Shown here one piece after another: positions 1-9,307 of a DNA stretch of 64,000 bases. The notes below the pieces were generated by a model. It did not search any database and was not told the origin of the DNA. It saw nothing but the letters and a program-made list of their open reading frames with translations. Positions within the stretch are counted from its first letter, which is position 1, and every line of letters starts with the position of its first letter. This stretch comes from Ollibium composti. Lineage in GTDB: Bacteria; Pseudomonadota; Alphaproteobacteria; Rhizobiales; Rhizobiaceae. A program made the position numbers and the translations under genes. The stretch is taken from NCBI RefSeq assembly GCF_004801285.1, contig NZ_SSNY01000005.1:62001-126000 (forward strand), written 5' to 3'.

Positions 1-2653
1 GCACGAGGATCTCGCGCTTGCCGGCGTGGTTGGCCGGGCCGACGACGCCTTCCTTCTCCATCCGCTCGATGATCGAGGCGGCCTTGTTGTAGCCGATGCC
101 GAGCCGGCGCTGGATGTAGCTGGTCGAGGCCTTGCCGTCGCGCAGCACCACCGCCACCGCCTGGTCGTAGGGATCGTCGGACTCGTCGAAATTGCCGCCG
201 CCGGAGCCGCTCTTGCCCGAAGGCGCGTCGTCGTCTTCTGCCTCGTCGTCCTCGGTGATGGCGTCGAGATATTCCGGCACACCCTGCAGTTTCAGGTGCT
301 GGACGATCTTTTCCACCTCGTCGTCGGAGACGAACGGACCGTGGACACGCTGGATGCGGCCGCCGCCGGCCATGTAGAGCATGTCGCCCATGCCGAGCAG
401 CTGTTCGGCGCCCTGCTCGCCCAGGATGGTGCGCGAATCGATCTTCGACGTCACCTGGAAGGAGATGCGGGTGGGGAAGTTGGCCTTGATGGTACCGGTG
501 ATGACGTCCACCGACGGACGCTGCGTCGCCATGATGACATGGATGCCGGCGGCGCGCGCCATCTGGGCGAGACGCTGCACCGCACCTTCGATATCCTTGC
601 CGGCGACCATCATCAGGTCGGCCATCTCGTCGATGATGACGACGATGTAGGGCATCGGCTCGAGATCGAGGTTCTCCGTCTCGTAGATCGCCTCGCCGGT
701 CTGGCGATCGAAGCCGGTCTGCACGGTGCGCTGGATCTGCTCGCCCTTCTTCTCGGCCTGCGCGACGCGCTGGTTGAAGCCGTCGATGTTGCGCACGCCG
801 ACCTTGGACATCTTGCGGTAGCGGTCCTCCATCTCGCGCACGGTCCATTTGAGCGCGACGACGGCCTTCTTCGGGTCGGTGACGACGGGGGTCAGAAGAT
901 GCGGGATGCCGTCGTAGACCGACAGTTCCAGCATCTTCGGGTCGATCATGATGAGGCGGCATTCCTCGGGCTTCAGCCGGTAGAGCAGCGACAGGATCAT
1001 GGTGTTGATGGCGACCGACTTGCCCGAGCCGGTGGTGCCGGCGACCAGCACGTGCGGCATCTTGGCGATGTCGACGATGACGGCCTCGCCATTGATCGTC
1101 TTGCCGAGCGCCAGCGCGAGCTTCGCCTTGGTCTGCTCGAAATCGCGGCTGGCCAGGATCTCGCGCAGGTACACCATCTCGCGCTTGGCGTTGGGCAGCT
1201 CGATGCCGATGGCGTTGCGGCCGGGCACGACGGCGACGCGCGCGGCGATGGCACTCATCGAGCGGGCGATGTCGTCGGCCAGGCCGATGACGCGGCTCGA
1301 CTTGATGCCCGGCGCCGGCTCCAGTTCGTAGAGGGTGACGACGGGGCCGGGGCGGACCGCAATGATCTCGCCCTTGACGCCGAAATCCTCCAGCACGCCT
1401 TCCAGCAGGCGGGCGTTCTGCTCCAGCGCCTCCTTCGACAGCGAGGCGTCGCGCACGACGTTCTTCGGCTCCGACAGGAAATGCAGTGACGGCATCTCGA
1501 AATGGCCGCTGGCGAGCATCGAGGTCTGCGCCTCGCGATGGGCGCGCACGCCCGGCTGCGGGCGCGGCGCCGGCGTCTCGACGCGGGTGGCGGCGTCGGA
1601 GCGGAAGGCGCGCACCTCGGTGGCCGGCGCCTGCGGCGCATGCGCGGCGGGCTCCGGCGCGAAATCGTTGATGTCCTCGTCCTCGCCCTCGTCGTAGAAA
1701 TCGGTATCGGCGGGATCGAGCGCGGGCGCGCGGCCGCCGACCATGGAGGCGAAGAATTCCGGCTCGACGCGGGCGCGGCCGGCCTGGCTCAGCCGCACCT
1801 CTTCCATTTCCGCTACCTCGACGCGCTCGGCGGCGCGACGCCAGGCGCTGCTGGAGGGCTGAGGGGCCTCTTCTTCGAAGCCGAACTCGTCCTGCCGGCT
1901 GCGGCGCTGCGCGGCGCGGCGGTGCAGGAAGGCGCGGAAGGACAGCCACCAGTGGGTGATGGCGCCGAGCGCCAGAATGCCCTCGTTGTCGTCGTCGTCT
2001 TCCTCCCCGAACAGGATCTGGTCGGTATCGGCCGGTTCGGGCCGGGCCGGCTCATCCTCCATCACGGCGAAGCCGTTGCGGCGCGCAATCAGCGCCGAGC
2101 CGTAGACGAACAGCCACAGCGCCGGGACGGCGAAGACGACGGCAAGCACGCCGGCGAGCAGGCCTGTGGGATAGCCGCCGGCGAAGGCGCCGGGAATTTT
2201 CAGCACCATGTCGCCGAAGACGCCGCCGAGGCCGGTCGGCAGCGGCCATGTCGGCGGCGGCGCGACGCAGCCGACGATGGAAGCGGCCAGCAAGGCGAAG
2301 CCGAACCAGGCAAGCCCGCGCTTCGGCAGCTTGTCGACGCCGCGCGCGGTGAACAGGAAGAAGCCCCAGGCGACCGCCGGCACGAGGGCGGCGACCGCCG
2401 ACAGGCCGAAGAACTGCATGGCGAGGTCGGAGAAGACCGCCCCGGCATAGCCCATCGCGTTGGTGACTGGGTTGTCGACGGCATGGCTGAAGCTCGGATC
2501 GGCGACGTTCCAGGTGGCGAGGCTGGCGATGCCGAAAGCGACGGCGGCAAAAAGGCCGGCGCCGACCAGACGCCCGACCTGCCGGCGCGCGAAGGCGCGG
2601 ATGCCGTGGCCCGAATCGGTCAGCGTGAGCGGTACCGATGCCCCTGAACGCAT
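1..2653 (-). CDS. ftsK: DNA translocase FtsK, partial (C-terminal end cut by window edge)
   Basis: Septal DNA pump that moves the terminus region during division and activates XerCD recombination. The frame is open from an ATG at 2653 to the window edge (884 codons), so only the last few residues are missing. It has an N-terminal membrane part with about four hydrophobic segments (roughly residues 30-190) and an acidic/proline-rich linker. The RecA-like motor follows, with Walker A GTTGSGKS near residue 539 and Walker [11 protein letters not shown] near 671. The C-terminal gamma winged helix ([18 protein letters not shown] region) would read KOPS sites. GGAG lies 9 nt before the start. A perfect TTAA-N7-TTAAC box lies about 80 bp upstream, as expected for a CtrA-controlled division gene. 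Identity is certain; length is typical of rhizobial FtsK. Confidence 0.97.
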   Translation of the reverse strand, partial: MRSGASVPLTLTDSGHGIRAFARRQVGRLVGAGLFAAVAFGIASLATWNVADPSFSHAVDNPVTNAMGYAGAVFSDLAMQFFGLSAVAALVPAVAWGFFLFTARGVDKLPKRGLAWFGFALLAASIVGCVAPPPTWPLPTGLGGVFGDMVLKIPGAFAGGYPTGLLAGVLAVVFAVPALWLFVYGSALIARRNGFAVMEDEPARPEPADTDQILFGEEDDDDNEGILALGAITHWWLSFRAFLHRRAAQRRSRQDEFGFEEEAPQPSSSAWRRAAERVEVAEMEEVRLSQAGRARVEPEFFASMVGGRAPALDPADTDFYDEGEDEDINDFAPEPAAHAPQAPATEVRAFRSDAATRVETPAPRPQPGVRAHREAQTSMLASGHFEMPSLHFLSEPKNVVRDASLSKEALEQNARLLEGVLEDFGVKGEIIAVRPGPVVTLYELEPAPGIKSSRVIGLADDIARSMSAIAARVAVVPGRNAIGIELPNAKREMVYLREILASRDFEQTKAKLALALGKTINGEAVIVDIAKMPHVLVAGTTGSGKSVAINTMILSLLYRLKPEECRLIMIDPKMLELSVYDGIPHLLTPVVTDPKKAVVALKWTVREMEDRYRKMSKVGVRNIDGFNQRVAQAEKKGEQIQRTVQTGFDRQTGEAIYETENLDLEPMPYIVVIIDEMADLMMVAGKDIEGAVQRLAQMARAAGIHVIMATQRPSVDVITGTIKANFPTRISFQVTSKIDSRTILGEQGAEQLLGMGDMLYMAGGGRIQRVHGPFVSDDEVEKIVQHLKLQGVPEYLDAITEDDEAEDDDAPSGKSGSGGGNFDESDDPYDQAVAVVLRDGKASTSYIQRRLGIGYNKAASIIERMEKEGVVGPANHAGKREILV

Positions 2654-2734
2654 TCTATTCTCCGCCTATCAGTGCCTGAGCCGGTCGCGTGCGCATACCG
2701 GTGGAATCGTTGCGGCAGATTATTGGCCCGAGGG

Positions 2735-2750
2735 TTAAGGGCGCATTAAC
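2735..2750 (-). promoter_or_regulatory. Putative CtrA-binding box upstream of ftsK
   Basis: The + strand reads TTAA, seven bases, TTAAC, an exact match to the classical CtrA recognition sequence. It sits 82 bp before the ftsK start codon in otherwise GC-rich DNA. CtrA control of division genes is established in Caulobacter and rhizobia; its use here is inferred. The rest of the 2654-3046 gap shows no convincing gene: the open frames there look like GC-driven noise. Confidence 0.55.
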
Positions 2751-3046
2751 TATGCCGAAGCGGCGGCCCCTTATTCCGCAAGGCGCCGAGGGCGGCACCG
2801 TATAGCGGTGGTGAGGAGCCTTCCGGCCCGGCGCTGGCTTCGGCGAATCGATCTTCGAACGGTCCGGTCGTTTGCCGTGCCGGACGCCCGGCCGGTACCC
2901 CGCAGGTCGACGGCGATCGTCAAGGCAGCACTTCGGATGAAGCGTCTACCGCCTTCGGCGGAGAGGGCCTTTTGTGATTTCGAGGCGCCAAGGCGAGGGC
3001 CTATAATGGCGCGTCGAGGGGCTGCCTCCAGATCGGGAGAAAGGCC

Positions 3047-3241
3047 ATGGCAAGAAGGTACATAGACTGCCGCGAATTCCCGAGCGAGATGCAATGCAGC
3101 ATCGCCATTTCAGCGGATCGGGAAGACGAACTGATCGAAGCTGCGGTGCAACACGCCGTTTCCGTTCACGGCGAAAAGGATACGCCTGAATTTCGCAAGG
3201 AGATTCGAAAGGCGGTACACGAGGGAATGCCGGCGATGTAA
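3047..3241 (+). CDS. DUF1059 family small protein
   Basis: A 64-residue soluble protein opening MARRYIDCREFPSE, with the family's SADREDELIEAAVQHAVSVHG stretch in the middle. This matches the small DUF1059 proteins common in Proteobacteria and Actinobacteria, whose function is unknown. No signal peptide or membrane segment is visible. The start is supported by GGAGAAAGG just upstream. It stands alone: ftsK is divergent across a ~390 bp gap, and a hairpin terminator follows at 3301-3329. Family call is confident; biological role is not known. Confidence 0.85.
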   Translation: MARRYIDCREFPSEMQCSIAISADREDELIEAAVQHAVSVHGEKDTPEFRKEIRKAVHEGMPAM

Positions 3242-3300
3242 CCGCAGATCTCCCCGCATCCTCATGATGTCTGGGTTTTGCGGCATTGCCGCATCATCGT

Positions 3301-3329
3301 CCGCTCCGGTTCACCGGGGCGGGCTTTTT
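3301..3329 (+). terminator. Rho-independent terminator after the DUF1059 gene
   Basis: A nine-pair stem (CCGCTCCGG / CCGGGGCGG, one G-T wobble) with TTCA loop, followed by GGCTTTTTG. It lies 60 bp after the stop codon at 3241. Confidence 0.7.
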
Positions 3330-3352
3330 GCGTTCACGGGCGGTCGGACGCG

Positions 3353-3377
3353 AAAAACCCCGGCACGAGTGCCGGGG
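3353..3377 (-). terminator. Rho-independent terminator of the Arg-rich Tat protein gene
   Basis: On the minus strand a perfect CCCCGGCAC / GTGCCGGGG hairpin is followed by TTTTTCG. It lies 27 bp after the stop of the minus-strand gene ending at 3404. Together with the terminator at 3301 it separates two convergent transcripts. Confidence 0.75.
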
Positions 3378-3403
3378 CAATTCACCTGTAATCAAGGGCG
3401 GTT

Positions 3404-3730
3404 TCAGCCCCAGTACCAGACCCAGACGCGCTCGCGGTGGCAGCGCACGACGCGGCGGCCATGGCGCCAATAGCGCCGGCAAACGCGTCGCCAGACCCGC
3501 CGCCGACGGCGCCGCGGCCGGTGGCGCGGCGGACGATGGCGATCATGCCGGTACTGGACGTCGACGACGTCGGCTTTGCCGAGCGGCACGGGGTCGGCAC
3601 CGTCCAGTTCATCGAGGATGCCGTTGCCCTTGAGCACGCCCGCGGCGGCCTGCGTGGGGCGGGCCATGCCCGCCACGGTCGCCGCGCCGGCAAGGCCGAG
3701 CAATCCGGTCAGGAACAATCGTCGATCCAT
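3404..3730 (-). CDS. Exported Arg/His-rich (protamine-like) small protein
   Basis: A 108-residue protein starting MDRRLFLTGLLGLAGAA with AGGAGG upstream. A longer in-frame start at 3838 lacks a ribosome site. The N-terminus is a Tat-like or Sec signal (RR then a hydrophobic core, ending near PTQAAA). A short acidic segment (ILDELDGADP) follows. The C-terminal half is extraordinarily rich in Arg, with Trp, His and Cys (for example RRRRRRVWRRVCRRYWRHG). Rhizobial genomes carry similar proteins often labelled protamine-like; no function is established. A basic, Cys/Trp-bearing exported protein could bind envelope polyanions, but that is speculation. Its own terminator follows. Confidence 0.75.
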   Translation of the reverse strand: MDRRLFLTGLLGLAGAATVAGMARPTQAAAGVLKGNGILDELDGADPVPLGKADVVDVQYRHDRHRPPRHRPRRRRRRVWRRVCRRYWRHGRRVVRCHRERVWVWYWG

Positions 3731-3877
3731 GTGAACCTCCTGCTTGCATTTCAATCGAACACGACCCGCCGCCGAAGTCGAAACACTATGTCTTTCAAGC
3801 TGAACCCTTCGTGAACGCGCAGGGGGCCGCCTCGTCATAACGGGCGAACCCCTGTTGCCGTTCCGGAAGCGGGCTTC

Positions 3878-5194
3878 CTACTGCACCACTTCGCCATGCT
3901 GGCTGACGTCGAGGCCCTCGATCTCCTGCTGGCCGGAGGGACGCAGGCCGACGAGCGCCTTGACCGCGTAGAGGATCGCGGCGGTGGCGAGCGCCGTCCA
4001 GACGATGGTAAAGACGATGCCGTAGAGCTGCGTCACCACCGAGGCGTTCTCGCCGAGGCTGTTGATCGCCTTGTCGGCGAACACGCCGGTCAGGATCGCG
4101 CCGACGATGCCGCCGACGCCATGCACGCCAAAGGCGTCGAGCGAATCGTCGTAACCCAGCGCGTGCTTCAGCTTCACCGCGGCAAAGTAGCAGACGATGC
4201 CGGCGACGATGCCGATGACGAAGGCGCCGGTCGGGTTGACGAAGCCGGCGGCCGGGGTGATGGCGACGAGGCCGGCGACGGCGCCGGAGATGATGCCGAG
4301 CACCGAGGGCTTTTTCGCCACCAGCCATTCGGTGAACATCCAGGCGAGGCCGGCTGTGGCGGCGGCGACCTGGGTGTTGACCATCGCGGCGGCGGCGAGT
4401 CCGTCGGCGGCCAGTTCCGAGCCGGCGTTGAAACCGAACCAGCCGACCCACAGGAGTGCGGCGCCGATCACCGCATAGACGAGGTTGTAGGGCGCCATGT
4501 TGACCGAGCCGTAGCCCTGCCGCTTGCCGAGAACGAGCGCGCAGACGAGGCCGGCGACGCCGGCATTGATGTGGACGACGGTGCCGCCGGCGAAATCGAG
4601 CACCCCGGCCGAACCGAGGAAGCCGCCGCCCCATACCCAGTGCGCGATGGGCGCATAGACGACCAGCAGCCACAGGCCGGTGAACAGAAGCAGCGCCGAA
4701 AACTTCATGCGCTCGGCGAAGGCGCCGGCGATGAGCGCCGGCGTGATGATGGCGAAGGTCATCTGGAAGACGGCAAAGAGATATTCGGGAATGTTTGCCA
4801 CCCCCGGCGCCCACAGCGTGTTGACCGTGATGCCGGCGAAGAAGGCCTTGGACAGGCCGCCGACATAGGCGTTGGCGCCGCCGCCGTCCGAGAAGGCGAG
4901 GGAATAGCCGACGACGAACCACAGGACGGTGGCCAGACAGCAGACGGCAAAGCTCTGCATGACGGTGGCGAGCACGTTCTTCTTGCGCACCATGCCGGCA
5001 TAGAACAGCGCAAGGCCCGGAATGGTCATCATCAGCACCAGCGCGGTGGAGACCAGCATCCAGGCGGTGTTGCCGGTGTCGAGGGCGGGTGCGGCGTCCT
5101 GTGCCAGCGCCGCCGTCGTGCCAGGCAGGCCGAGCGCCAAGGCGCCGGCCAGCGCCGCCGGCCCGGTCTTCTTCAAGGTCGAAAAAAAGGTCAT
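3878..5194 (-). CDS. amtB: Ammonium transporter
   Basis: Inner-membrane ammonium channel of the Amt/Rh family (438 residues). An N-terminal signal-like segment ends near AALAQ. About eleven membrane helices follow, with family hallmarks such as FYAGMVRKKN, the gating-region sequence FAFG-like VVHINAGVAGL, and GVHGVGG close to the C-terminus. The start at 5194 is preferred because GGAGAG lies 7 nt before it; an upstream in-frame ATG at 5206 has no ribosome site. It is the second gene of glnK-amtB, 31 bp after glnK. In this classic pair, GlnK docks onto the cytoplasmic face of AmtB and blocks it when nitrogen is ample. Confidence 0.97.
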   Translation of the reverse strand: MTFFSTLKKTGPAALAGALALGLPGTTAALAQDAAPALDTGNTAWMLVSTALVLMMTIPGLALFYAGMVRKKNVLATVMQSFAVCCLATVLWFVVGYSLAFSDGGGANAYVGGLSKAFFAGITVNTLWAPGVANIPEYLFAVFQMTFAIITPALIAGAFAERMKFSALLLFTGLWLLVVYAPIAHWVWGGGFLGSAGVLDFAGGTVVHINAGVAGLVCALVLGKRQGYGSVNMAPYNLVYAVIGAALLWVGWFGFNAGSELAADGLAAAAMVNTQVAAATAGLAWMFTEWLVAKKPSVLGIISGAVAGLVAITPAAGFVNPTGAFVIGIVAGIVCYFAAVKLKHALGYDDSLDAFGVHGVGGIVGAILTGVFADKAINSLGENASVVTQLYGIVFTIVWTALATAAILYAVKALVGLRPSGQQEIEGLDVSQHGEVVQ

Positions 5195-5225
5195 CGATCT
5201 CTCCATTGGGATGTCGTTTCGCGCC

Positions 5226-5564
5226 TCAGAGCGCGTCGGTGTCGGTTTCGCCGGTGCGGATGCGCACGGCCTGGTCGATGCCGAAGACGAAGACCTTGCC
5301 GTCGCCGATCTGGCCGGTACGGGCGGCGGCGGCGATCGCCTCCACCGCCCGGTCGGCCATGTCGGTGGCGACGGCGATCTCGATCTTGATCTTGGGCAGG
5401 AAGCTCACCGCGTATTCGGCACCGCGGTAGATTTCGGTATGTCCCTTCTGCCGTCCGTAGCCCTTGACCTCGCTGACGGTCAGGCCCTGGATGCCGACGG
5501 CGGTGAGTGCCTCGCGCACCTCGTCGAGCTTGAACGGCTTGATGATTGCCATCACGATCTTCAT
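5226..5564 (-). CDS. glnK: Nitrogen regulatory protein P-II (GlnK type)
   Basis: A 112-residue PII signalling trimer subunit. The PROSITE-type T-loop YGRQKGHTEIYRGAEY is present with the uridylylated tyrosine at residue 51. The C-terminal signature (DGKVFVFGIDQAVRIRTGE) is also present. It senses 2-oxoglutarate/ATP/ADP and relays glutamine status through GlnD. Its place directly before amtB marks it as GlnK rather than GlnB. A sigma-54-like element at 5651-5666 could drive the operon under NtrC control. Coordinates agree with the family length exactly. Confidence 0.96.
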   Translation of the reverse strand: MKIVMAIIKPFKLDEVREALTAVGIQGLTVSEVKGYGRQKGHTEIYRGAEYAVSFLPKIKIEIAVATDMADRAVEAIAAAARTGQIGDGKVFVFGIDQAVRIRTGETDTDAL

Positions 5565-5650
5565 CAGGTTTCACCCTTTCGCTCTTGCGGGTTCCCGCGT
5601 TCGCTTGATGTCGCCGGCCCGCCAGGCACGCCGGAGATCGCCGAAAGGGA

Positions 5651-5666
5651 TTCAAGCTCCGTGCCA
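5651..5666 (-). promoter_or_regulatory. Candidate sigma-54 promoter for glnK-amtB
   Basis: The minus strand reads TGGCACGGAGCTTGAA. This matches the RpoN consensus TGGCACG-N4-TTGCW except for A in place of C in the -12 GC. Spacing of the -24 and -12 elements is correct, and it lies about 86 nt before glnK. glnK-amtB is a known RpoN/NtrC target in many proteobacteria. The -12 mismatch keeps confidence moderate. An imperfect hairpin (GTTTCAACC..GGAAAC, 5681-5699) lies further upstream. Confidence 0.5.
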
Positions 5667-5788
5667 GTTGCCGTGACGGAGTTTCAACCTGTTGGAAACA
5701 AAAGGATTCATGTGGCGAGAAGCGCGATCTGCGCGCGTCCGTGACCAGATGATCGCCTGCTAAATAGGCAGGATATGGAAAGAGCCTA

Positions 5789-6658
5789 TTATTTGGGCTG
5801 TCGCCTGAGGCGGATCAGCCCTTCCTGCGCCGTCGAGGCGATCAGCGTGCCGTCGCGCGCATAGAGCGCGCCGCGGTTGAAGCCGCGCGAACCGGACGCC
5901 GAGGGGCTGTCCTGCGTGTAGAGCAGCCAGTCGTCGAGCGCATGCGCGCGGTGGAACCACATGGCATGGTCGAGGCTGGCGGCCTGGATGTCGGGATCGA
6001 ACAGGCCGCGGCCGTGCGCGAAGGTCGAGGTGTCGAGCAGCGTCATGTCCGACAGGTAGGCGAGCAATACCGAGGACAGGCGCGGGTCGCCTTCGGGAAC
6101 CGGGCCGGTCAGCCGGATCCAGACGTTCTGGCGCGGCGGCAGCCTGTCGCGGCTGGAATAATGCTTGAGGTTGACGGGCCTGATCTCCAGCGGCCGTTCG
6201 CGCGCCCAGAACTTGCGGATGACCTCGGGGATGTGCTCCATGGTCTTCAAGAGATCGCGCTGCGACAGCAGAGTCTCGGGCATCGGAACGTCCGGCGGCA
6301 TGGGAATCTGGTGGTCGAGCCCCTGCTCCCGCACCTGGAAGGACGTTTCCAGCGAGAAGATCGCCTGGCCGTGCTGCACGGCCGTCACACGCCTTGTGGT
6401 GAAGGAGGCGCCGTCGCGGATGCGGTCGACCTCGTAGACGATCGGCACCTTGATGTCGCCGGGCCGCATGAAGTAACCGTGCAGCGAATGGACGTGGCGC
6501 TCGGCCGGGACGGTGCGCTGCGCGGCCACCAGCGATTGGGCGATGGTCTGGCCGCCGAACACGCGCTGCCACTCGACCTGGGGGCTGCGACCACGATACA
6601 GGTTGTGCTCCAACTCCTCGAGGTCGAGAATGTCGAGCAGCTCGTTCATGGCTGTCAT
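5789..6658 (-). CDS. tesB: Acyl-CoA thioesterase II
   Basis: Hydrolyses fatty acyl-CoA to free acid and CoA in the cytoplasm. The protein has 289 residues, the normal TesB length, made of two hot-dog domains. Visible family segments are the N-terminal RVFGGQTIAQSLVAAQRTV, the central LAYLSDMTLLDTS carrying the catalytic aspartate, LDHAMWFHR, and the C-terminal TAQEGLIRLR with the catalytic glutamine. The first ATG is kept because GAGGGGC precedes it. It is divergent from the UbiH-type gene, with about 105 bp between start codons. Its substrate range and physiological role are not evident from context. Confidence 0.95.
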   Translation of the reverse strand: MTAMNELLDILDLEELEHNLYRGRSPQVEWQRVFGGQTIAQSLVAAQRTVPAERHVHSLHGYFMRPGDIKVPIVYEVDRIRDGASFTTRRVTAVQHGQAIFSLETSFQVREQGLDHQIPMPPDVPMPETLLSQRDLLKTMEHIPEVIRKFWARERPLEIRPVNLKHYSSRDRLPPRQNVWIRLTGPVPEGDPRLSSVLLAYLSDMTLLDTSTFAHGRGLFDPDIQAASLDHAMWFHRAHALDDWLLYTQDSPSASGSRGFNRGALYARDGTLIASTAQEGLIRLRRQPK

Positions 6659-6763
6659 GGCTTGCCCCTCCGGGATATCAGGCCGGTTTCGAACAGGATG
6701 GACGGGCAGTCAAGTTCGACAGGGCGGCGAAGCGGCGGAACGAAGCCGGAAAAGAGGAGCGGA

Positions 6764-8020
6764 ATGGCCAGGCAGTCGACGGATGATCGCGCGGTGCTGG
6801 ACGTCCTTGTGGCGGGCGCCGGCTATGTCGGGCTCGCCGCGGCCGTTTCGCTGAAGCAGGCACGGCCGAGCCTCGAAATCGCCGTGGTGGATGCCGCGCC
6901 GGCGGGTGCCTGGCAGCGCGACGGGCGCTGCTCGGCCATCGCCGCCGCCGCCAGCCGCATGCTCGACCGGCTCGGGGTCTGGGCCGAGCTTGCCAGCCAG
7001 GCGCAGGCGATCACCGACATGGTCATCACCGATTCGCGCGCCGCCGATCCCGTGCGGCCAACCTTCCTGACCTTCGACGGCGAGGTGGCGCCGGGCGAGC
7101 CCTTCGCCCACATGGTGGCCAATCGCGACTTGAACGGCGCGCTGCGCCGGCAGGCCGAAAAGCTCGGCATCGACCTGATCGAAGGCATGGCCGTGCAGGG
7201 CTTCGACACCGGCGCCGGCAGCGTCACCGTGCATCTGGCCGACGGCGCCACGCTCAAGGCGCGGCTGCTGGTTGCCGCCGACGGGGTAAAGTCGCGGCTG
7301 CGCGACATGGCCGGCATCAAGACGGTGCGGTGGGAGTACGGCCAGTCCGGCATCGTCTGCACGGTCGGTCACGAGCGGCCGCACAACGGCCGCGCAGAGG
7401 AGCATTTTCTGCCTGCCGGCCCCTTCGCCACGCTGCCGCTCAAGCCCGACGAAAAGGGCATCAACCGCTCCTCCATCGTGTGGGTGGAGCGCACCGCCGA
7501 CGCCGAGGCGCTGGTGGCCGGCGACGACCTCGTCTTCGAAATGGAACTGGAACGCCGCTTCGGCCTGAAGCTCGGCGAAATCCGGGTCCTGGACAAACCG
7601 CGCGCGTGGCCTCTCGGCCTGACGCTGGCGCGCGCCTTCGTGGCGCCGCGGCTGGCATTGGCGGGCGACGCCGCGCACGGCATCCATCCCATCGCCGGCC
7701 AGGGCCTCAACCTCGGCTTCAAGGACGTCGCGGCGCTCGCCGAAGTGGTGGTGGAGGCCGACCGGCTGGGGCAGGACATCGGCGCGCTCGACGTGCTGGA
7801 GCGCTACCAGCAATGGCGCCGCTTCGACACGCTCTCCATGGGGGTGACGACCGACGTGCTCAACCGGCTGTTCTCCAACGACATCGGCCCGCTGCGCGCC
7901 GCGCGCGACCTCGGCCTCGGGCTGGTCGAGCGCATGCCGCGGTTGAAAGGCTTCTTCGTCCGCCAGGCGTCCGGGCTTTCGGGCGATACGCCGCGCCTTT
8001 TGCGCGGCGAGGCGATCTGA
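6764..8020 (+). CDS. FAD-dependent ubiquinone biosynthesis hydroxylase (UbiH/UbiF/COQ6 family)
   Basis: Class A flavoprotein monooxygenase (418 residues) that would hydroxylate the aromatic ring of a ubiquinone precursor. Visible are the dinucleotide-binding GAGYVG near residue 17, the DG motif VAADGVKSRLR, and the FAD-ribityl motif GDAAHGIHPIAGQGLNLG. All three are typical of the Ubi hydroxylases rather than phenol hydroxylases. The start at 6764 has GAGGAG upstream; the frame is open much further upstream but that part runs antisense to tesB. Alphaproteobacteria differ in which Ubi hydroxylase (UbiL, UbiM, UbiH, UbiF) they use, so ring-position specificity is left open. Confidence 0.88.
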   Translation: MARQSTDDRAVLDVLVAGAGYVGLAAAVSLKQARPSLEIAVVDAAPAGAWQRDGRCSAIAAAASRMLDRLGVWAELASQAQAITDMVITDSRAADPVRPTFLTFDGEVAPGEPFAHMVANRDLNGALRRQAEKLGIDLIEGMAVQGFDTGAGSVTVHLADGATLKARLLVAADGVKSRLRDMAGIKTVRWEYGQSGIVCTVGHERPHNGRAEEHFLPAGPFATLPLKPDEKGINRSSIVWVERTADAEALVAGDDLVFEMELERRFGLKLGEIRVLDKPRAWPLGLTLARAFVAPRLALAGDAAHGIHPIAGQGLNLGFKDVAALAEVVVEADRLGQDIGALDVLERYQQWRRFDTLSMGVTTDVLNRLFSNDIGPLRAARDLGLGLVERMPRLKGFFVRQASGLSGDTPRLLRGEAI

Positions 8021-8054
8021 TTCCAGACAATCGAGCAACGGGACAGGTGACGGC

Positions 8055-9284
8055 ATGACCATCGGCGTGGGCGGTTCCAGCCCGGAAGAAGAACTGCGCA
8101 AGCTGACGTCGAAGCGCGACAGCGTGGCTCCCATCGGGCAGGACGAGCGGCGGCAGCGGGTGGCACGCGCCCAGGCGCTGATGCGCGAAAAGGGCATTTC
8201 CGCGCTCTATCTGGATGCCTCCACCTCAACCTTCTATTTCACCGGCCTGCGCTTCGGCGGCAGCGAGCGCATGCACGGCGTCGTGGTTCCCGCCGAGGGC
8301 GAACCGGTGCATATCAGCCCGGCCTTCGAGGAGGCCAAGCTGCGCGCCATGATGGCCGGCGTCATCACGGAACCGGTAGCGGTGCGCTGCTGGCAGGAGA
8401 ACGAGGACCCGGCGGCGCTCGTCATCGACGTTCTCGACGGCATGGGGCTTGCCGGCGGCACTCTGGCCATCGATCCGATGACGCCCTTCTTCCGCGCCGA
8501 CGCGCTGCGCCGTGCCGGCAATGCCTACAGCTTCGTCAACGGCGCGGTCGTCACCGACGCCTGCCGCCGCATCAAGTCGGCCGCCGAGATCGCCATCATC
8601 AGGACGGCGATGAACCTGACGCTCGACGTGCAGCGCGCCACTGCGCGCATCCTGCGGGAGGGCATGACCACGACCGAGGTGGCCGATTTCCTTTCGGAGG
8701 CGCATCTGGCGCTCGGCTTCGACGGCGTCCCGGCCTTCCGCATCGTGCTGTTCGGCGAACCGACCGCCTATCCGCACGGCGTGCCCTACCCGCAGACGCT
8801 CAAGCGCGGCGACATGGTGCTGGTCGACGTCGGCGGGACGTTCCACGGCTATTATTCCGACCTGACCCGCTCCTACGTCTTCGGCGAGCCCAATGCCCGC
8901 CAGCGTGAGATCTGGACCATAGCCAAGCGGGCGACCGAAGCCGCTTTCGGCGCCGCGCGCCTCGGCGCGAGCTGCGAGTCGGTGGATCGCGCCGCCCGGG
9001 CCACCATCCAGGCGGCGGGCCTCGGGCCGGGCTACGAAACGCCCGGCTTGCCGCACCGCACCGGCCACGGGCTCGGCCTCGACGTGCACGAGGAGCCCTA
9101 TATCGTCGAAGGCAACGCCACGCCGCTCGAAGCCGGCATGTGCTTCTCCAACGAGCCGATGATCTGCGTCTACGGCGAGTTCGGCGTGCGGCTGGAAGAT
9201 CACGTCTACATGGCCGAGGACGGCGCGCACTGGTTCACCCGGCCCGCGCCGTCGATCGACGATCCGTTCGGCCAAACCGTGTAG
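8055..9284 (+). CDS. M24 family metallopeptidase (Xaa-Pro aminopeptidase-like)
   Basis: A 409-residue two-domain pita-bread protein with a creatinase-like N-terminal domain (to about residue 165) and a catalytic domain. The dimetal ligands are present in order: Asp in LVDVGG, Asp in YSDLTRSY, His in HRTGHGLGLDVHE, Glu in FSNEPM and Glu in VRLEDH. It would remove an N-terminal residue before proline, or act on a dipeptide or creatine-like amide. It follows the Ubi hydroxylase by 34 bp on the same strand, and the two may be cotranscribed. Family is certain; exact substrate is not. Confidence 0.9.
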   Translation: MTIGVGGSSPEEELRKLTSKRDSVAPIGQDERRQRVARAQALMREKGISALYLDASTSTFYFTGLRFGGSERMHGVVVPAEGEPVHISPAFEEAKLRAMMAGVITEPVAVRCWQENEDPAALVIDVLDGMGLAGGTLAIDPMTPFFRADALRRAGNAYSFVNGAVVTDACRRIKSAAEIAIIRTAMNLTLDVQRATARILREGMTTTEVADFLSEAHLALGFDGVPAFRIVLFGEPTAYPHGVPYPQTLKRGDMVLVDVGGTFHGYYSDLTRSYVFGEPNARQREIWTIAKRATEAAFGAARLGASCESVDRAARATIQAAGLGPGYETPGLPHRTGHGLGLDVHEEPYIVEGNATPLEAGMCFSNEPMICVYGEFGVRLEDHVYMAEDGAHWFTRPAPSIDDPFGQTV

Positions 9285-9307
9285 AAAACGGCTGGATCGC
9301 CTGCAAC

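Noticed and set aside
26..2647. Long + strand open frames (487 and 381 codons) opposite ftsK
   Set aside because: They lie exactly antisense to the conserved FtsK frame, have no recognisable domain or ribosome site, and arise from third-position GC bias.
2771..3094. Overlapping short open frames on both strands between ftsK and the DUF1059 gene
   Set aside because: No ribosome sites, Arg/Pro-rich random composition, one runs into the DUF1059 gene antisense. The gap is better explained as regulatory DNA.
3878..5194. Upstream ATG at 5206 as amtB start
   Set aside because: No ribosome site before it, whereas the ATG at 5194 has GGAGAG at proper spacing.
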